Made by a program: the position numbers and the translations under genes
The notes under the pieces: generated by a model
The model's input: only the letters and a program-made list of their open reading frames with translations
The model's database searches: none
Told to the model about the DNA's origin: nothing
Shown here: piece by piece, positions 21,800-33,625 of the stretch
How positions within the stretch are numbered: position 1 is the first letter of the stretch
How the letters are laid out: the number at the start of each line of letters is the position of its first letter
Assembly (NCBI GenBank): GCA_032622095.1
Contig: CP136061.1
Location: 218,148,373 to 218,212,372 of the forward strand
Length of the DNA stretch: 64,000 nt
Reading direction: 5' to 3'
Origin: Siphonodentalium dalli
Lineage: Eukaryota > Mollusca > Scaphopoda > Gadilida > Siphonodentaliidae

Positions 21800-23354
21800 T
21801 ACCGAAACTGCATAGAACCCAGTAGAAGGGAGATACAAGATGGCCGTTAGATTCATGAATGTTCTTAAATGTATATTATAATATTATATATCAATTAAAA
21901 TGATATTTTATCACTTTATAATTACAACATTTAGAAGGACTGTTTTTTTTGGCTAATACGCCACGTACCTAACCAAATGAACCATCAAACTGTAAAGTAC
22001 GGTGTAGCATATTGATAGACCTCTAATTACTGTACACAGTCCTTTTCCAATATACATGCCATATAACAACGTCTCTTCTCTTTCCTTTCTCACACACCCA
22101 ATCCCTTTAATAAAAATATGGGCTATTATAATTATTGAACGGATGCGTTTCTTTGTCGAAATATTTTGATAAAAAATTCAAACAACAATGGCTTCGAATT
22201 CCCAATTCATCGGTGGTAAGATTACGTCATTTTATGTTCGTTTGTAGTCATATAAAGCCCACGTGAATGTGAGGTCTGAGTCCTCTTACAATTTACTTGA
22301 AATTATCTCATTGATATTTAATAGTATAATCAATTCTGCTCTGCCGATGTGAAACGAATAGTGTAAGAACGTTCTAAGAACCAATAATGTTGGTAGCCAT
22401 TGGACACAACCAATTTTCCAACCCGCATTAGCAAAATCATCAGCCAGTAATATGATTCTAATTAACCATAATCAGTTATTAATCGTAGTTGTATGAAATA
22501 GTTCTCCATATTGAGCGTTGGACACACCACCCAGTGATTTATTGTAGTACTAATAACCGGACTTTCGATTGTCATCTCTCACCTATTATAGTCTCCACAT
22601 CAGCCACTAAATAGAGGATGGGGTGTCAATTAACGGCGACCACTAATGGAGACAACTGTTAGGTGATTGGCCACCAATTTATGAGCTTGACACGCGTGTT
22701 AACTAATGCCGTGATTTAATTAACTGTAAGGTTCATTATTTCGGAACAAACTGCTATTCGGCCGCTTTGTTTGGTTCTGATACTGACATGATGTCGGAAG
22801 CAAACTATTAACAGTTGGGTACCTCGACATCCGATTATGACGCCGTGGCACTTTTTGGCTTTTGGTTGTGTGAATTTATTTGGAATTCAACTGATGCCGG
22901 GAAAACCTCTAACATGAAATGATGTTTCGATAAACGTGAGGCATAACTATGCCCTAACATCCTGGTAAAGACTTATTATGTGGCGTGAAGTTATGTGGCA
23001 TGATGTATATTTGTGTACACAATAAATATTTATGAATTACAAAAGATCTGTTTTTTTCCTAAAAGAAATGTGCATAAACTTTTTCGCAAAGTTTGTGGTC
23101 ACCGCTGATTAGGTCTGCATATGGAACGCTCATCATATTAATAGAAGCAGTATCTCTGTTGGTTGGCATCTTATATGACGACATAATACGTTATACACGT
23201 TATTACTGAACCACGGCGGGTGAATACAGCTAGAAGTATCGCCTCTCAGAATGTGTCGGTAGAATAACAAAATAAAGCTACGTTCACACACTTGAAAATC
23301 TACCTGGCAATTTATCACATGACAGCACGACCCCAGCCGATGATGTAACCGAAT
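21800..23354. other. Unannotated noncoding stretch
   Basis: AT-rich sequence without a recognised exon, RNA gene or repeat. Confidence 0.35.
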
Positions 23355-23700
23355 ATTAATTTAAAGCCACATGGCGGTTTGCGCTCCAAAATACACGTAA
23401 TAATATTCGATAAATACTTGAACTACCTTTGTACGGTCATTATATGTCACAGAAAGACGCATTGAAGTCATAAAAAAAATACAAAACAACAGTCATCTTC
23501 ACGGCATGGACTAGAAAAGAGCGTTCCTGATATTCTAGAAATAAAGAGCGTTTGTTTCACTTATGTGCGAACATGAAGCACACGAGGCCGGTATATCAGT
23601 ATTTCGTGTAATTGCCAACCTATCTTATATCTCCTTCCAAATTACGTATAGAGACAACTTTTGAACGCTCAAATGAGCCATGTTCGTTTAATACGAACGT
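23355..23700 (+). repeat. Dispersed repeat, copy A (pairs with 37455-37810)
   Basis: Shared landmarks in the same order and orientation are TTAAAGCCAC..GGCGGTTT, GAAATAAAGAGCGTTT-like blocks, TCACTT.TGTGCGAA, CTCCTTCCAAATTACG and GAATGAGCCAT-like ends. The ends look like TTTAAA, but clear inverted termini are not seen. Probably an old transposon fragment. Confidence 0.55.
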
Positions 23701-25800
23701 GCTGTAGAGAGCCATCTGAGAAGAAATGTCTGTCAAATGTGTGCGAATGTATAGCCTTGTTCGAAGTTGAATATTAATAACATCGACGATTCGGCACAAA
23801 TTTATTTTAGGCGGTCAAACCCATATACTACAAAACGAAAACAAAATCCTATACATAACGCCAAACATTAAAATGGAGAATCATACATAAACTCAAATAG
23901 CCGACCCTATAATTTAGATCTCGTCCATAAAGTAATTGAACCTAGGGCTTTAATTACCGACCGATTTATTTTACAGATGTCGCCAATGGGTTGGAAATAC
24001 ATCGAACCAATATCTGTCCACGCGGAAGGATGCGGCTGAATGGTTTCGATGAGAGGGTTGCGATGGCGTTATATGAAGCCTGTCATCCTTCCTGGTGACT
24101 TGATGAATCCTCTATTGTACGCGCCTGTACAATAAAGAATTATCCGTGTAGATTTTGATCCAGGTTGACACTGAATGACCTATAACAGTAGGAGTTTATT
24201 TCCAACATTAAAGACTCGCATGAATACATTATCATATATATTTTAGATGAGGATAATAGATTTGATTTTTCTTTTGTTCCCATTTTCCTTATCAAGTTAG
24301 TTGGATTTGCTGTGGAACGTCAAAATTCCCATACCGTGATACGAGGTTGTTCGTAAAATACACATGACATAAAATACTGAAGAAAGCAGATGTGGGGAAT
24401 TGTAGGGAGAAAGTAACATATTCTGAGTTGAAGTGAGATATTTCGATCACTTGGTAGACGGTTTTGGACCAGATTTTTTTCAATTCAAACATATTTATTG
24501 TGACCTCAAATACATAACGATGCATATCATTAGTTACAATATACCACATTGAAGGATTGGAGAACAAATTATTAAACTTATCAGTCGCCCCTCTCAGGCT
24601 CTCCGTTATGTTTCATGTTGACTGGAAGTAGAAAGTGGGAAACATTTGGTAGTCACATTTATACCGCATTATGAACTACCTTAGTTTGTGGCGCTATTTT
24701 CTAACAAAATGACAGTTTCCGGCCATAAATTGCCATACAAAGTTTCGAACACGATATGTGTGAAGACAAAGACAGAATTTTGACGCGATGGAAGAATACA
24801 CGTTTGTGGTTACTCTTCAGGGTGAGCGTCCGTCTGCGTGAGACCTGAGTTAGTGCGCGAGTTTATTCGACCAAGGCCCGGGATTGCACAGTAAAGGTTT
24901 ATACTATATAGTGCCTTATTTCCACTGTGGTCCCGTGAGTCCGACGACTCGACATTCGAACAACTAATTTGTCATTTACCCATTACTTCGCCACGGTATG
25001 GTTCGTTAACGAGCACACATTGTTGCACACCGATCAGCCATAACCATCGGCTCCCGATCCGACGATCTACCATGCACAGTGTCATACCTGGACACGACAC
25101 CGTGGGAGTAAAGGAGGTACGGGATTTATCCTGCATGTACCCTTTTTAGTTTACAGATATTCTTTTGCTCCTGAAATAATTTTTAGAGCATTGATCATGA
25201 CGTCGATGGCCAATTCCCGATGTTCATGGTAGTGAGAATGCAGATGGCGTCACAAAGTCCGACCGATATATAACATGTCGGATTGGAACACATATAGCCG
25301 GTCTCTACACAAACCATGTTCCGCACCAAAAACTAGGTATCTGAATGTTTCACAAGGCTTGTGCTGTGACTATTGTGGAACCCATGGAACAAAAGCAACA
25401 CAGACGGCGTCCCTTGCGACATGTGCCGTTCGACGCGCATTCAACATTTGGTTAATTTCACATGTATACACCTTTCACATGTATACACATATATACATAA
25501 TCATATCGTATACACAATATCTAGCACCAATTATGTACAAGAATACAAATGTTCAAGAACATTTTATACCGAGCATTATTACCGAAGATTGTAATTAAAA
25601 TTAAGCTACGATATGCCCTTGGAGTTGGACAAAATATGCGAAGATAATGAAGACAACGCAATTAAGTCAACTGCAATCCGTAATCATGGCAACTGGAATA
25701 ATAGTTAACGTATACGAGCAACTGACATCAGTGGGGACCAGGTCTCGGATATGTGTGCTCGGATGGAAGAGATTCGGTGTCATGGACTCGAGTATGGCGG
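23701..25800. other. Noncoding stretch with one weak start-exon candidate
   Basis: Mostly featureless. At 24788 an ATG in good context opens MEEYTFVVTLQ and runs into CAGG|GTGAGC at 24821/24822, a plausible tiny first exon. Nothing downstream confirms it. Confidence 0.2.
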
Positions 25801-25867
25801 TTTCGTATGTTGTATACACTTGGTACTTTTGTATATAATTTATGTTAATCTCCATAGACATCTATCA

Positions 25868-28770
25868 AGATAAGATAAGTTTAATAGGCAAAACATCCTT
25901 ATAAGGACAGTATGCAAACATATTAATATATAGTTGTACATTGAACAATACAATAAATGATATAATAATAGATGGTAATATATAACCATTTAAGTACAGC
26001 TGAATGTGCATAGGGTCGTCTCGTCTTCATTTATTCATTGCTTATGAGGCGAAGCTCATCGCGTGCGGAAAATAATTTTCGGATTATATGACATATTGAA
26101 GTGCATGAATTTGAAATATTGTTGGATAGGATTTTGACAAGCTGTTCAGTTTGTGTCATGTTTTCAAAGTCTGGGAACTGTGTCTTCATAAGAGTTATTA
26201 GTTCGAGCCGCGGTGTGCGGTAAGCACTACATTCCAAAAGAAAGTGTTTTTCATCTTCAATAGCATCATCGGAACAAAATATACATAGTCTTTGTTCCAA
26301 TGCCGTCGGTGGTTGGGTGTGGCGTCCCTTTTCAATAGCCAGTTTATGATTACTTATACGCAGTCTAGTAAAAACGATTCTATTTTCTATTGATGGTGTG
26401 TGAAGAAGATAAGGTTCTATTTCGTACTTAAGTTTGAAAAGTCGGTATGTTCGTAATTTATTACTTCCCGTTTTTGAGCATTCATCAGTGAGACTCTGTC
26501 TGAAATATATATAATAATCTTCAATAAGATTTCTTTTGAATTGACTCAGAACTGGACCCGGATTGTTTAGGTCTGCAATATTCCACCCCAGTGATTCTGC
26601 CGTTTTGAAGATTGATTTCTTAACCGATGCCACTTGTTGTTCCAACGCAGCATTACGGAGCAGATTACAGTCCGACCGTGAAATTATCTTAATTACATAA
26701 GATGAAAGTCTGCATGCCACGTCAATAAATAATGGATGGCTCCCTAACTCGGCGCGAACAGCGTTGTTCGAAGAAAATCTGCCGACTCCGAGTAACCGCT
26801 TACAATATTTTATGTGTACCTTCTCACATGGAAGGCGGTCGTGATTTTTAGTGGTTATTTCCACACCCCATATTTCGCTACCATATAACAATATTGGCTT
26901 AATTAATCTATCGAAGAGTTTTACAGAAGTCACTAGTGGAATCGGTGCGTCGTTTGTACATGCGTTAAATAAAGAATGCATTGCTTTGAGTCCTTTAGCA
27001 CTCAATTCTTCCATTGCATGTGAGAATCTACCCGTATTACTAAATTTAATTCCAAGATAATTGTATTCATTAACAATTTCCAACTTTTGATTTCCAATGT
27101 GAAAGTCTGGTAAAGTTTTTGTTTTCCTACTTCTAAACACCACACATTTAGTTTTATCAGTGTTCACGGTGAGTTTATTGTTCTCAGTGTATCTATTTAG
27201 TCTGTTTAGACTGCACTGTAGCCCACTTGGAGTATCAGAAAGTAAAACCAGGTCGTCAGCGAATAAAATGTGATTAAGTGTATCATTGCCTAAATGGACA
27301 GCCTCGCAAGGACTGTCAAACTCTTTTTTAATGTCGTCAATAAAGATTTTGAACAGGTTTGGGGACAATATGCATCCCTGCCTAACACCTATCGTGGATA
27401 AGCATGGAGGCCCCAACCCTTTGTTTGTTTTGGTGATATAGTAGCTATTGTCATATAGTGACTGTATTATCCGTAGTATGAGTCCCTTAATGCCCGCGCA
27501 TTTTAATTTTTTAAAAAGTAATTGTCTGTTTACTGTATCGAACGCTTTTCTGAAATCTATGAATGCAGCATATAGGGGCTTTCCCAATCGTTTGTATTTT
27601 TGAATGGCCGCGTGCAGAACAAATGCTCCATCAATGGTGCTCTTCCCTTTCGAAAAACCAAATTGGTTTTCGCTGATAATATTGTTTACATGTAAGAAAT
27701 CGATTAACCGACGATTAATTATTTTGTTAAACAATTTACCGACCGCCGATGATATTGCTATTGCCCTGTAGTTATTGGGATCACTTTTGTCTCCTTTTTT
27801 GTGAATTAAAGTGAGGGTAGATTCGCTCCAATCACTCGGATAATGTCCTGTCTCCAGAATTAAGTTAAACAATTTTACAATTTCATCAATTATCAATGGA
27901 ACGAGTGACTTCAGCAATTCGTTCGAAATTTGGTCGGGTCCAATCGCCTTTCCGTTTTTTAGTTCTCTTGTAGCGCCAAGAACTTCCTCTGTCGTGATAT
28001 CATCATTATTGATAGCTTGATTACAAGTTTGATATGTGTCCGAAGATAATCCACAATCTGGATTATCAGGTTTCGGACAATAAAGCTCAGTGAAAAAATC
28101 AACTGATCGATCAGCATCAAGTTCATTTTGTGAGAGCGGTCTCTGCCGCATTTTTGTTATGATTTCCCAATATTGTTTTGGGTTGGTTGTTTCTAAAGTA
28201 TCTAGTTTACAATATATATCTGCGTAGAATGCTCGTCGTTTAGCCTTCAGCGCCTTTTTGTACGCTTTTCGTTTCACATGGTATCGCGTTCTTAGGTTTG
28301 GGTCAAATGGGTTATTCCTCATATCATTAATGATTTTTCCGAGATCGCGCTTAAATTCCCTACATTGTCCGTCAAACCATTTTCTTTTACGCGGAGTTTT
28401 CTTCCTATTAACTACCCTTCGTACACATGCGTACATGTTTACGTCTTTTACTATTTGCATAAGGTCTTTGGTCGCATTTTTGGCACCATAAACATCATGC
28501 TGATAGTGATACGTTTTATAATCAGCTAAGCGTCCGCGAATGGACGTATTATGCATGGCGTTGCGTAATTTCTCCTCACTATGCTCTGCCCATTTAAGAT
28601 GTGTTCTAAGTTGGGTATATTTATATTTGTTTTGTGATTGGCATCGTTCATTGTCATATTTTAAGTGAAGAACTAATTGACAATGGTCAGAGAATTCAGT
28701 TGGAAGTTTAACACAAAAGTAATCAACCGCGCAAAGAAAACTCTCTGTTATAAGGATACAAGAAAACTAA
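25868..28770 (-). mobile_element. 5'-truncated non-LTR retrotransposon (LINE, CR1/L2/Jockey-like)
   Basis: The unit runs from a truncation point near 28770, just inside the C-terminal end of the endonuclease domain, to a 3' end near 25868. There the minus strand reads ATTAAACTTATCTTATCTTG, a short TTATC repeat typical of LINE 3' tails. The 3' UTR is about 160 bp. Truncation at the 5' end is the usual result of target-primed reverse transcription. On its 3' side it abuts a sequence that also occurs at the LINE-like tail near 58.45 kb. Confidence 0.88.
26031..28766 (-). CDS. LINE ORF2-like protein: endonuclease remnant, reverse transcriptase, zinc knuckle
   Basis: Uninterrupted from 28766, just after a TAG at 28769-28767, to the stop at 26031, so longer than the 841 codons counted from the ATG at 28556. 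The first about 70 codons end an AP endonuclease (VDYFCVKLPTEFSDHCQLVL, with the conserved SDH). Counting from that ATG, the RT palm shows AAFIDFRKAFD at about 331-341 (first catalytic Asp about 334), VRQGCILSPNLF near 391-402 and FADDLVLL with the catalytic DD at about 434-435. A C-terminal knuckle, CIFCSDDAIEDEKHFLLEC, sits near 754-772. By family knowledge it copies its own RNA at a nicked target. The frame is intact but the endonuclease is mostly gone, so it cannot be autonomous. Confidence 0.92.
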   Translation of the reverse strand, partial: FSCILITESFLCAVDYFCVKLPTEFSDHCQLVLHLKYDNERCQSQNKYKYTQLRTHLKWAEHSEEKLRNAMHNTSIRGRLADYKTYHYQHDVYGAKNATKDLMQIVKDVNMYACVRRVVNRKKTPRKRKWFDGQCREFKRDLGKIINDMRNNPFDPNLRTRYHVKRKAYKKALKAKRRAFYADIYCKLDTLETTNPKQYWEIITKMRQRPLSQNELDADRSVDFFTELYCPKPDNPDCGLSSDTYQTCNQAINNDDITTEEVLGATRELKNGKAIGPDQISNELLKSLVPLIIDEIVKLFNLILETGHYPSDWSESTLTLIHKKGDKSDPNNYRAIAISSAVGKLFNKIINRRLIDFLHVNNIISENQFGFSKGKSTIDGAFVLHAAIQKYKRLGKPLYAAFIDFRKAFDTVNRQLLFKKLKCAGIKGLILRIIQSLYDNSYYITKTNKGLGPPCLSTIGVRQGCILSPNLFKIFIDDIKKEFDSPCEAVHLGNDTLNHILFADDLVLLSDTPSGLQCSLNRLNRYTENNKLTVNTDKTKCVVFRSRKTKTLPDFHIGNQKLEIVNEYNYLGIKFSNTGRFSHAMEELSAKGLKAMHSLFNACTNDAPIPLVTSVKLFDRLIKPILLYGSEIWGVEITTKNHDRLPCEKVHIKYCKRLLGVGRFSSNNAVRAELGSHPLFIDVACRLSSYVIKIISRSDCNLLRNAALEQQVASVKKSIFKTAESLGWNIADLNNPGPVLSQFKRNLIEDYYIYFRQSLTDECSKTGSNKLRTYRLFKLKYEIEPYLLHTPSIENRIVFTRLRISNHKLAIEKGRHTQPPTALEQRLCIFCSDDAIEDEKHFLLECSAYRTPRLELITLMKTQFPDFENMTQTEQLVKILSNNISNSCTSICHIIRKLFSARDELRLISNE

Positions 28771-29517
28771 GATGCATGCATCAGGTCAGCCATGAACTAT
28801 TTAGCATAGAATAATTCAGTTCGGTTGCAGTTTCACAACGTTACAACTGACATACGATTACACCTTGAATGTGGAAATATGTAAGAGTGAATATTAATGT
28901 TCTAAATCCCATGTTTCACATTTAGTGGTAATGGGGTCGTACTTTATTAACACGCAAGTAGTGTAATTAAGTACGGGTAATTAGAAGTAACAAATCGTTT
29001 AGTTTCTATCGTATCGGATAAAAGAGGTGAGCAGATTGCCGATGATGAATGCTCTCGTTAGCTGCCAATATAATGTGCATATTTGCCCCGTTACGTTTAT
29101 ACACTGTAGCATTGGCGGGCCAGAGTGTGTTGACATGTTAAGTGTTTGGTTCATTAATAACAGATCAGCAGGGATTTGTCGTGATAACGTATACGTGGAA
29201 ATATGCTACCTAAACGGTTAAATTAACGGTTGATCTATTACACCACCGTGTATACTCGGTTTAAATAGGTATATTATATAGGGACGTGTGCTCAATTTTG
29301 GTGCGGACCGATGATAAAACAAAATCAGAAGTAAATGTCGGCGGGCGGGAGGGCCATTTTTTCAATAATTTTAAAAGAAATTGAACAGTTGCAGCAGCAG
29401 CAGCAAAAAAAGGGTGTACAATTGGCAAATGATGAGGGGCGGCGTGACGTGTAACTAGGATTGAACTTAGATATGCAATTTGGAGATTATTGGATGAGGG
29501 ATGTTATATTAATTATA
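28771..29517. other. Unannotated noncoding stretch
   Basis: Begins at the LINE truncation point. It holds a short CAG/GCA run near 29390-29405 (GCAGCAGCAGCAGC) and no exon that I recognise. Confidence 0.35.
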
Positions 29518-30011
29518 TTAAAGGGACGAGGGGGCTTAGTTGTCGAAAATATTCATATTTGTTCCAAACACCGTAAACAGAAAAATATTAAAAGGCATAC
29601 ATATTGGTTCAAATATACGATCACTATCGCGTAAACATCATGCTCACATAAAGACCTACTAAATTTTACCTAAACAAGAGTCTGATTGTGTTATAGAAGG
29701 CAGCACAATGCTACTGGCTAATCACACACAAATGGTATAAACGCTCTTTATTATTTCCAAATAAGGAATTGAGCAACAAAGAACGCTCTTTATGTTTACC
29801 ATCATAATATAAAGAAACACCAAGAAAGTAACTTTTTATGCTTTGTCAAACAATCGTCAAATTTACGACAATAACATACTGTTTATGAGATATTTCTCAT
29901 TTGTATATTAACAAAGTATGTCTATATTTGAATATTATTTTCGTTTGCAGCGGTTTTTGACAGGTGGAAATATGTTCACAGGATACCCACCAAGGCCTTC
30001 CGTACCTTTAA
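29518..30011 (-). mobile_element. TTAA MITE (AGGYACG family), copy 2
   Basis: TTAA at 29518 and 30008. Ends are AGGGACGAGGGGGC and the complement of AGGTACGG. The interior matches copy 1 block by block (CCAAACACCGTAAACAG, CACACAAATGGTATAAACGC, ATTTTTGACAGGTGG-like end). Confidence 0.85.
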
Positions 30012-30336
30012 GGTATACTGCAACTTTGTTTCTTGCCAATAGCAGAATACATAATGCTATTAAGAAGTGACACAAAACACAGAACATTTTTTTTAATTAT
30101 AAGTATTGAGCAGTGAGAAATATTTGAGTAGAGGAAACCAGTAACGAAAGGCGATATTAACATGATTTCTGTCAGCGAATAATTGTTTACGTTCCAATGA
30201 ATATTAAAATGTACTGAAAACAAACTGCTAATGGGTGCCAGACTTTCATAAACACAAATTATGTATTAATGGTGTAACGACATATTTCGTTCTTAATTGT
30301 CTAAAAAAAATAGGGGATCGGGATGTTTGGATCTCT

Positions 30337-30547
30337 AGTTTAACGACATTTTTCGGTCTTTAATAGTTTAATGACATTTTTCGGTCTTTATAATATCTCA
30401 AGATATAGGGGGTATTTGGATCTCTATAGTTTAACGACATTTTTCGGTCTTTATAGTTTAACGACATTCTCGGTCTTTAATATTTCAAGATATAGGGGCC
30501 CTTAGTGGGTATTTGGATCTCTAGTTTAACGACATTTTTCGGTCTTT
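30337..30547 (+). repeat. Short tandem array, about 26-bp unit
   Basis: Five copies of a unit beginning AGTTTAACGACATTTTTCGG and ending TCTTTA start at about 30337, 30365, 30428, 30454 and 30522. They are interspersed with two copies of a spacer GATATAGGGG...GGTATTTGGATCTC. Confidence 0.85.
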
Positions 30548-30613
30548 GATAGCAAAATGGAAGAAGTACATCTTTGGAAAGATGTGGTGGCCCTAAAAAG
30601 GAAAGTTGTTTGG

Positions 30614-31575
30614 TGATCTTGAAATGCAGTTTTTCTGAACAGTCTTCCTTGATTAAAGTGATGTGAAACACTCCGGCAGACAACGGGCAGAGTGATCAAA
30701 TAGAAATTAAGAATAATCTTTCTCAAAGTAGTTATTTGTTACGAATAGTAATCCAAATGGATGATACACAACGTCATTCTTATATATTAGTTAAATGCAA
30801 TGACTCTCGATGCCATCGAGTCGATGGCGAAATCATTTTTGTTTAATTATAGCCGATAGTTGCGCCCCGAATCGAGATGTAAATATTTACAATTTGGAGT
30901 AGTTCAGACGATGTTCTCTATGAAGTGGTGTGGTAGATTATTTTGGAAATTTTCAGTGATGTTAGTAGAATGATAACATTCCCCAGGTTGGCAAAGTGCC
31001 TGAGCACTAACTTATCAATTTCTCGCACCCGAAAAAGTCCATAACAAGTCCATAATATATCTTTAAGCATATATATAAATCTCCGAAAACCAAAATTCTA
31101 AAGCATTAAACGATTTCTTGAAATACAGTTTTTCTGAACAGTCTTCCTTGATTAAAGTGATGTGAAACACTCCGGCAGACACCGGGCAGAGTGATCAAAT
31201 AGAAATTAAGAATAATCTTTCTCAAAGTAGTTATTCGTTACGAATATTAATCCAAATGGATGATACACAACGTCATTCTTATATATTAGTTAAATGCAAT
31301 GACTCTCGATGGCGAAATCATTTTTGTTTAATTATAGCCGATAGTTGCGCCCCGAATCGAGATGTAAATATTTACAATTTGGAGTAGTTCAGACGATGTT
31401 CTCTATGAAGTGGTGTGGCAGATTTTTGTGGAAAATTTCAGTGATTTGGCAAAGTCCCTGAGCACTAACTTATCAATTTCTCGCACCTGAAAAAGTCCAT
31501 AACAAGTCCATAATATGTCTTTAAGCATATATATAAATCTCCGAAAAACAAAAATTCTAAAGCATTAAACGATTT
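30614..31575 (+). repeat. Tandem duplication, unit about 500 bp
   Basis: Two successive copies begin CTTGAAATRCAGTTTTTCTG (30617 and 31118) and end AAATTCTAAAGCATTAAACG (about 31095 and 31550). The second copy has small deletions (a GATGCCATCGAGTC segment and a GTTAGTAGAATG segment). High similarity indicates a recent duplication. No coding frame. Confidence 0.9.
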
Positions 31576-33247
31576 GCTATATTTCCAAGGCATATATTTC
31601 ATCTGATTTAGCGAGAATCCATATATACTTTTTCACGAGAATCCAGGGTAATTTGCGAGAATATTTACGAGAATCTAGATTTGGATTTTCGCCGAAATAT
31701 AAGCCCTGATTTCACTCTGAAGTGTGCCTAAATGGCATAAATTGTACCGTGGTTCCCATGTTCGCCAAAGTGGCATAAATTTATTTCAGGATAATACTAA
31801 TTTTAGGCATTCATTTATATCACTGATATCAGGACAATAAATAGCCATTTCCATTGCATGGAACAAAGAGCGTTATTGTTTATTGGTGTTGTTTTTGGAA
31901 GTGGTGGTAGTTAAATTTTATACATTTCGACCCCCAATAAGTATTTCCGAACAAATGAATTATTAACAAGCGTGACATGACATCATTGACGAAGATAATT
32001 AACACCGATCTACAAGCAATTAAAGTCTTAAAATGAGCTAAAATTTTACATTTTCTTTAAAAAATTTACATTTTTATCTCTCGCGACATAATTGTCACCA
32101 ATAAAAACAAATTTGATTCATCGTGGAAGTTAGTCGGTGACTATAAATAATGTCACCATTCAACTGAATGTTGTTGAGCATATTTCAACCAATTTTGGAA
32201 GTTTAAATGAATATTTTCTTCACACGCAAAGTAAAATTGACAAATTTCAGGATTTTAGCCTGCTTCGTTGGGACCAAAATTTGTTGTGCACACTCAAGAA
32301 ACGTCTACCGACACTCGCTATGTCAAATTATGCCATGACCATGCTATAAACTAGCTTGAAATTGGCAAAACAATGAATTTTTTTTTGGTTGAAAAAATTT
32401 ACATAGAGAACGATTATTTTTCGATAAAAACGAAAATAATGCGAATTTCAGCACTCGTCAGAATGGTGCAGAATAACATACGAGTCTTCTTATATGCGAA
32501 AATTTGACCTCATTCGATAAATTAGTCTCGTAATTAAGGATATGGAATTCCGTCGCACTGTAGTGTTACTGTACCAGTGTGTACATGGCCGACGAAATTT
32601 TGAAATGTAAACACGCATCAAACACGCTTCAAATTTACCTTTTGTGAGAATAACAAAAGCGCAACCTTGATCAAAGTAATACAATACACAACAACACATA
32701 GAATAAAACTGATATAAACACGGTATAAGTGAGAATAAGACGCGTATTCAGACGTGCAATTTGACAACATTTCTTCGCTATAAATATATCTGACCCAGAT
32801 GCAGCTGTTTTGCGCACGTCACTTTCCATATTTGGAATTTCCATATATGGGACCTGAATACCGATCAATCCATTGCAAACAAATTACCACGCAATTATCT
32901 TAGCATAAAAATATATTGTAATTTATACAACTACGACCCTGGTAACCCTGATAACTAATACAATATACCGGCCAATTCATTTTAAGATCGTTATTTCACT
33001 TTGCTTTAGGCATAAATACACTCTTGAACGCACATAAACGACCCATTGGCGTTAAATTAAATATACTCGGTATTTATTAATATTAGTTTTTTATTGCTCA
33101 GTTTTGAGTTTGACCCTTGACACCTGTCAATATATTTGGGCTGAATTCATATGATGCGGTATTATTCCTCGAAATAAACAACAAAGCAGTCGTTACTTCG
33201 AAATGTCGTTTGGGCTAACATTTACACAAATCCTTCGCGTGTTCTCC
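31576..33247. other. AT-rich noncoding stretch
   Basis: Near 31600-31690 there are loose repeats of GCGAGAATCYA. No exon is recognised beyond short composition-driven frames. Confidence 0.4.
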
Positions 33248-33625
33248 TCAATTGGCACGCATGTTCTGAGCCGACACACAGGTTATCCCAGAAACTCCTG
33301 TGAAATAAACAGCCAAGGTTTGGCTGAAATAATCAACGACGCTCGCCCCATTATATTGATAGCTTGTGAAATGACCAAGTCTATCGCCTGTAGATCGTCC
33401 ATTAATTACACGAATACCACAACTTCGGCTGAGATTTATGAGCTGGCGACCAAAAGAGTTTATACGACTATCCATACTGGCTCTATTGGGGCACGTGTCA
33501 ATTATGTAATCAGCTGGGAGTGGCGTGTGCTTATCACTGTCAGATACCACGTGGTCTGGCAATTCACCTGTGCGTGCATTGAAATCCCCGCCGAGAATAT
33601 CATGTGTTATGAGAATAAATCATTT
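33248..33625 (-). pseudogene. LINE AP-endonuclease domain relic
   Basis: On the minus strand a frame open from about 33621 contains ILGGDFNARTGELPDHVV (33592-33569 encode the diagnostic GDFNARTG). Next come SRINSFGRQLINLSRSCGIR and INGRSTGDRLGHFTSYQYNG, then ASVVDYF. This is the middle of an apurinic-like endonuclease from an APE-type non-LTR element, of the same general kind as the LINE at 26-28.8 kb. The catalytic SDH end is missing and no RT follows, so it is a fragment. The 186-codon open frame on the opposite strand is a shadow. Confidence 0.85.

Noticed and set aside
24788-24821. Tiny start exon MEEYTFVVTLQ before GTGAGC
   Set aside because: Too short to support without a second exon; mentioned only as a possibility.
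24920-24965. GTGAGTCCGACGACTC resembling part of a hammerhead ribozyme
   Set aside because: The CTGATGA and GAAA core elements are not in place around it.
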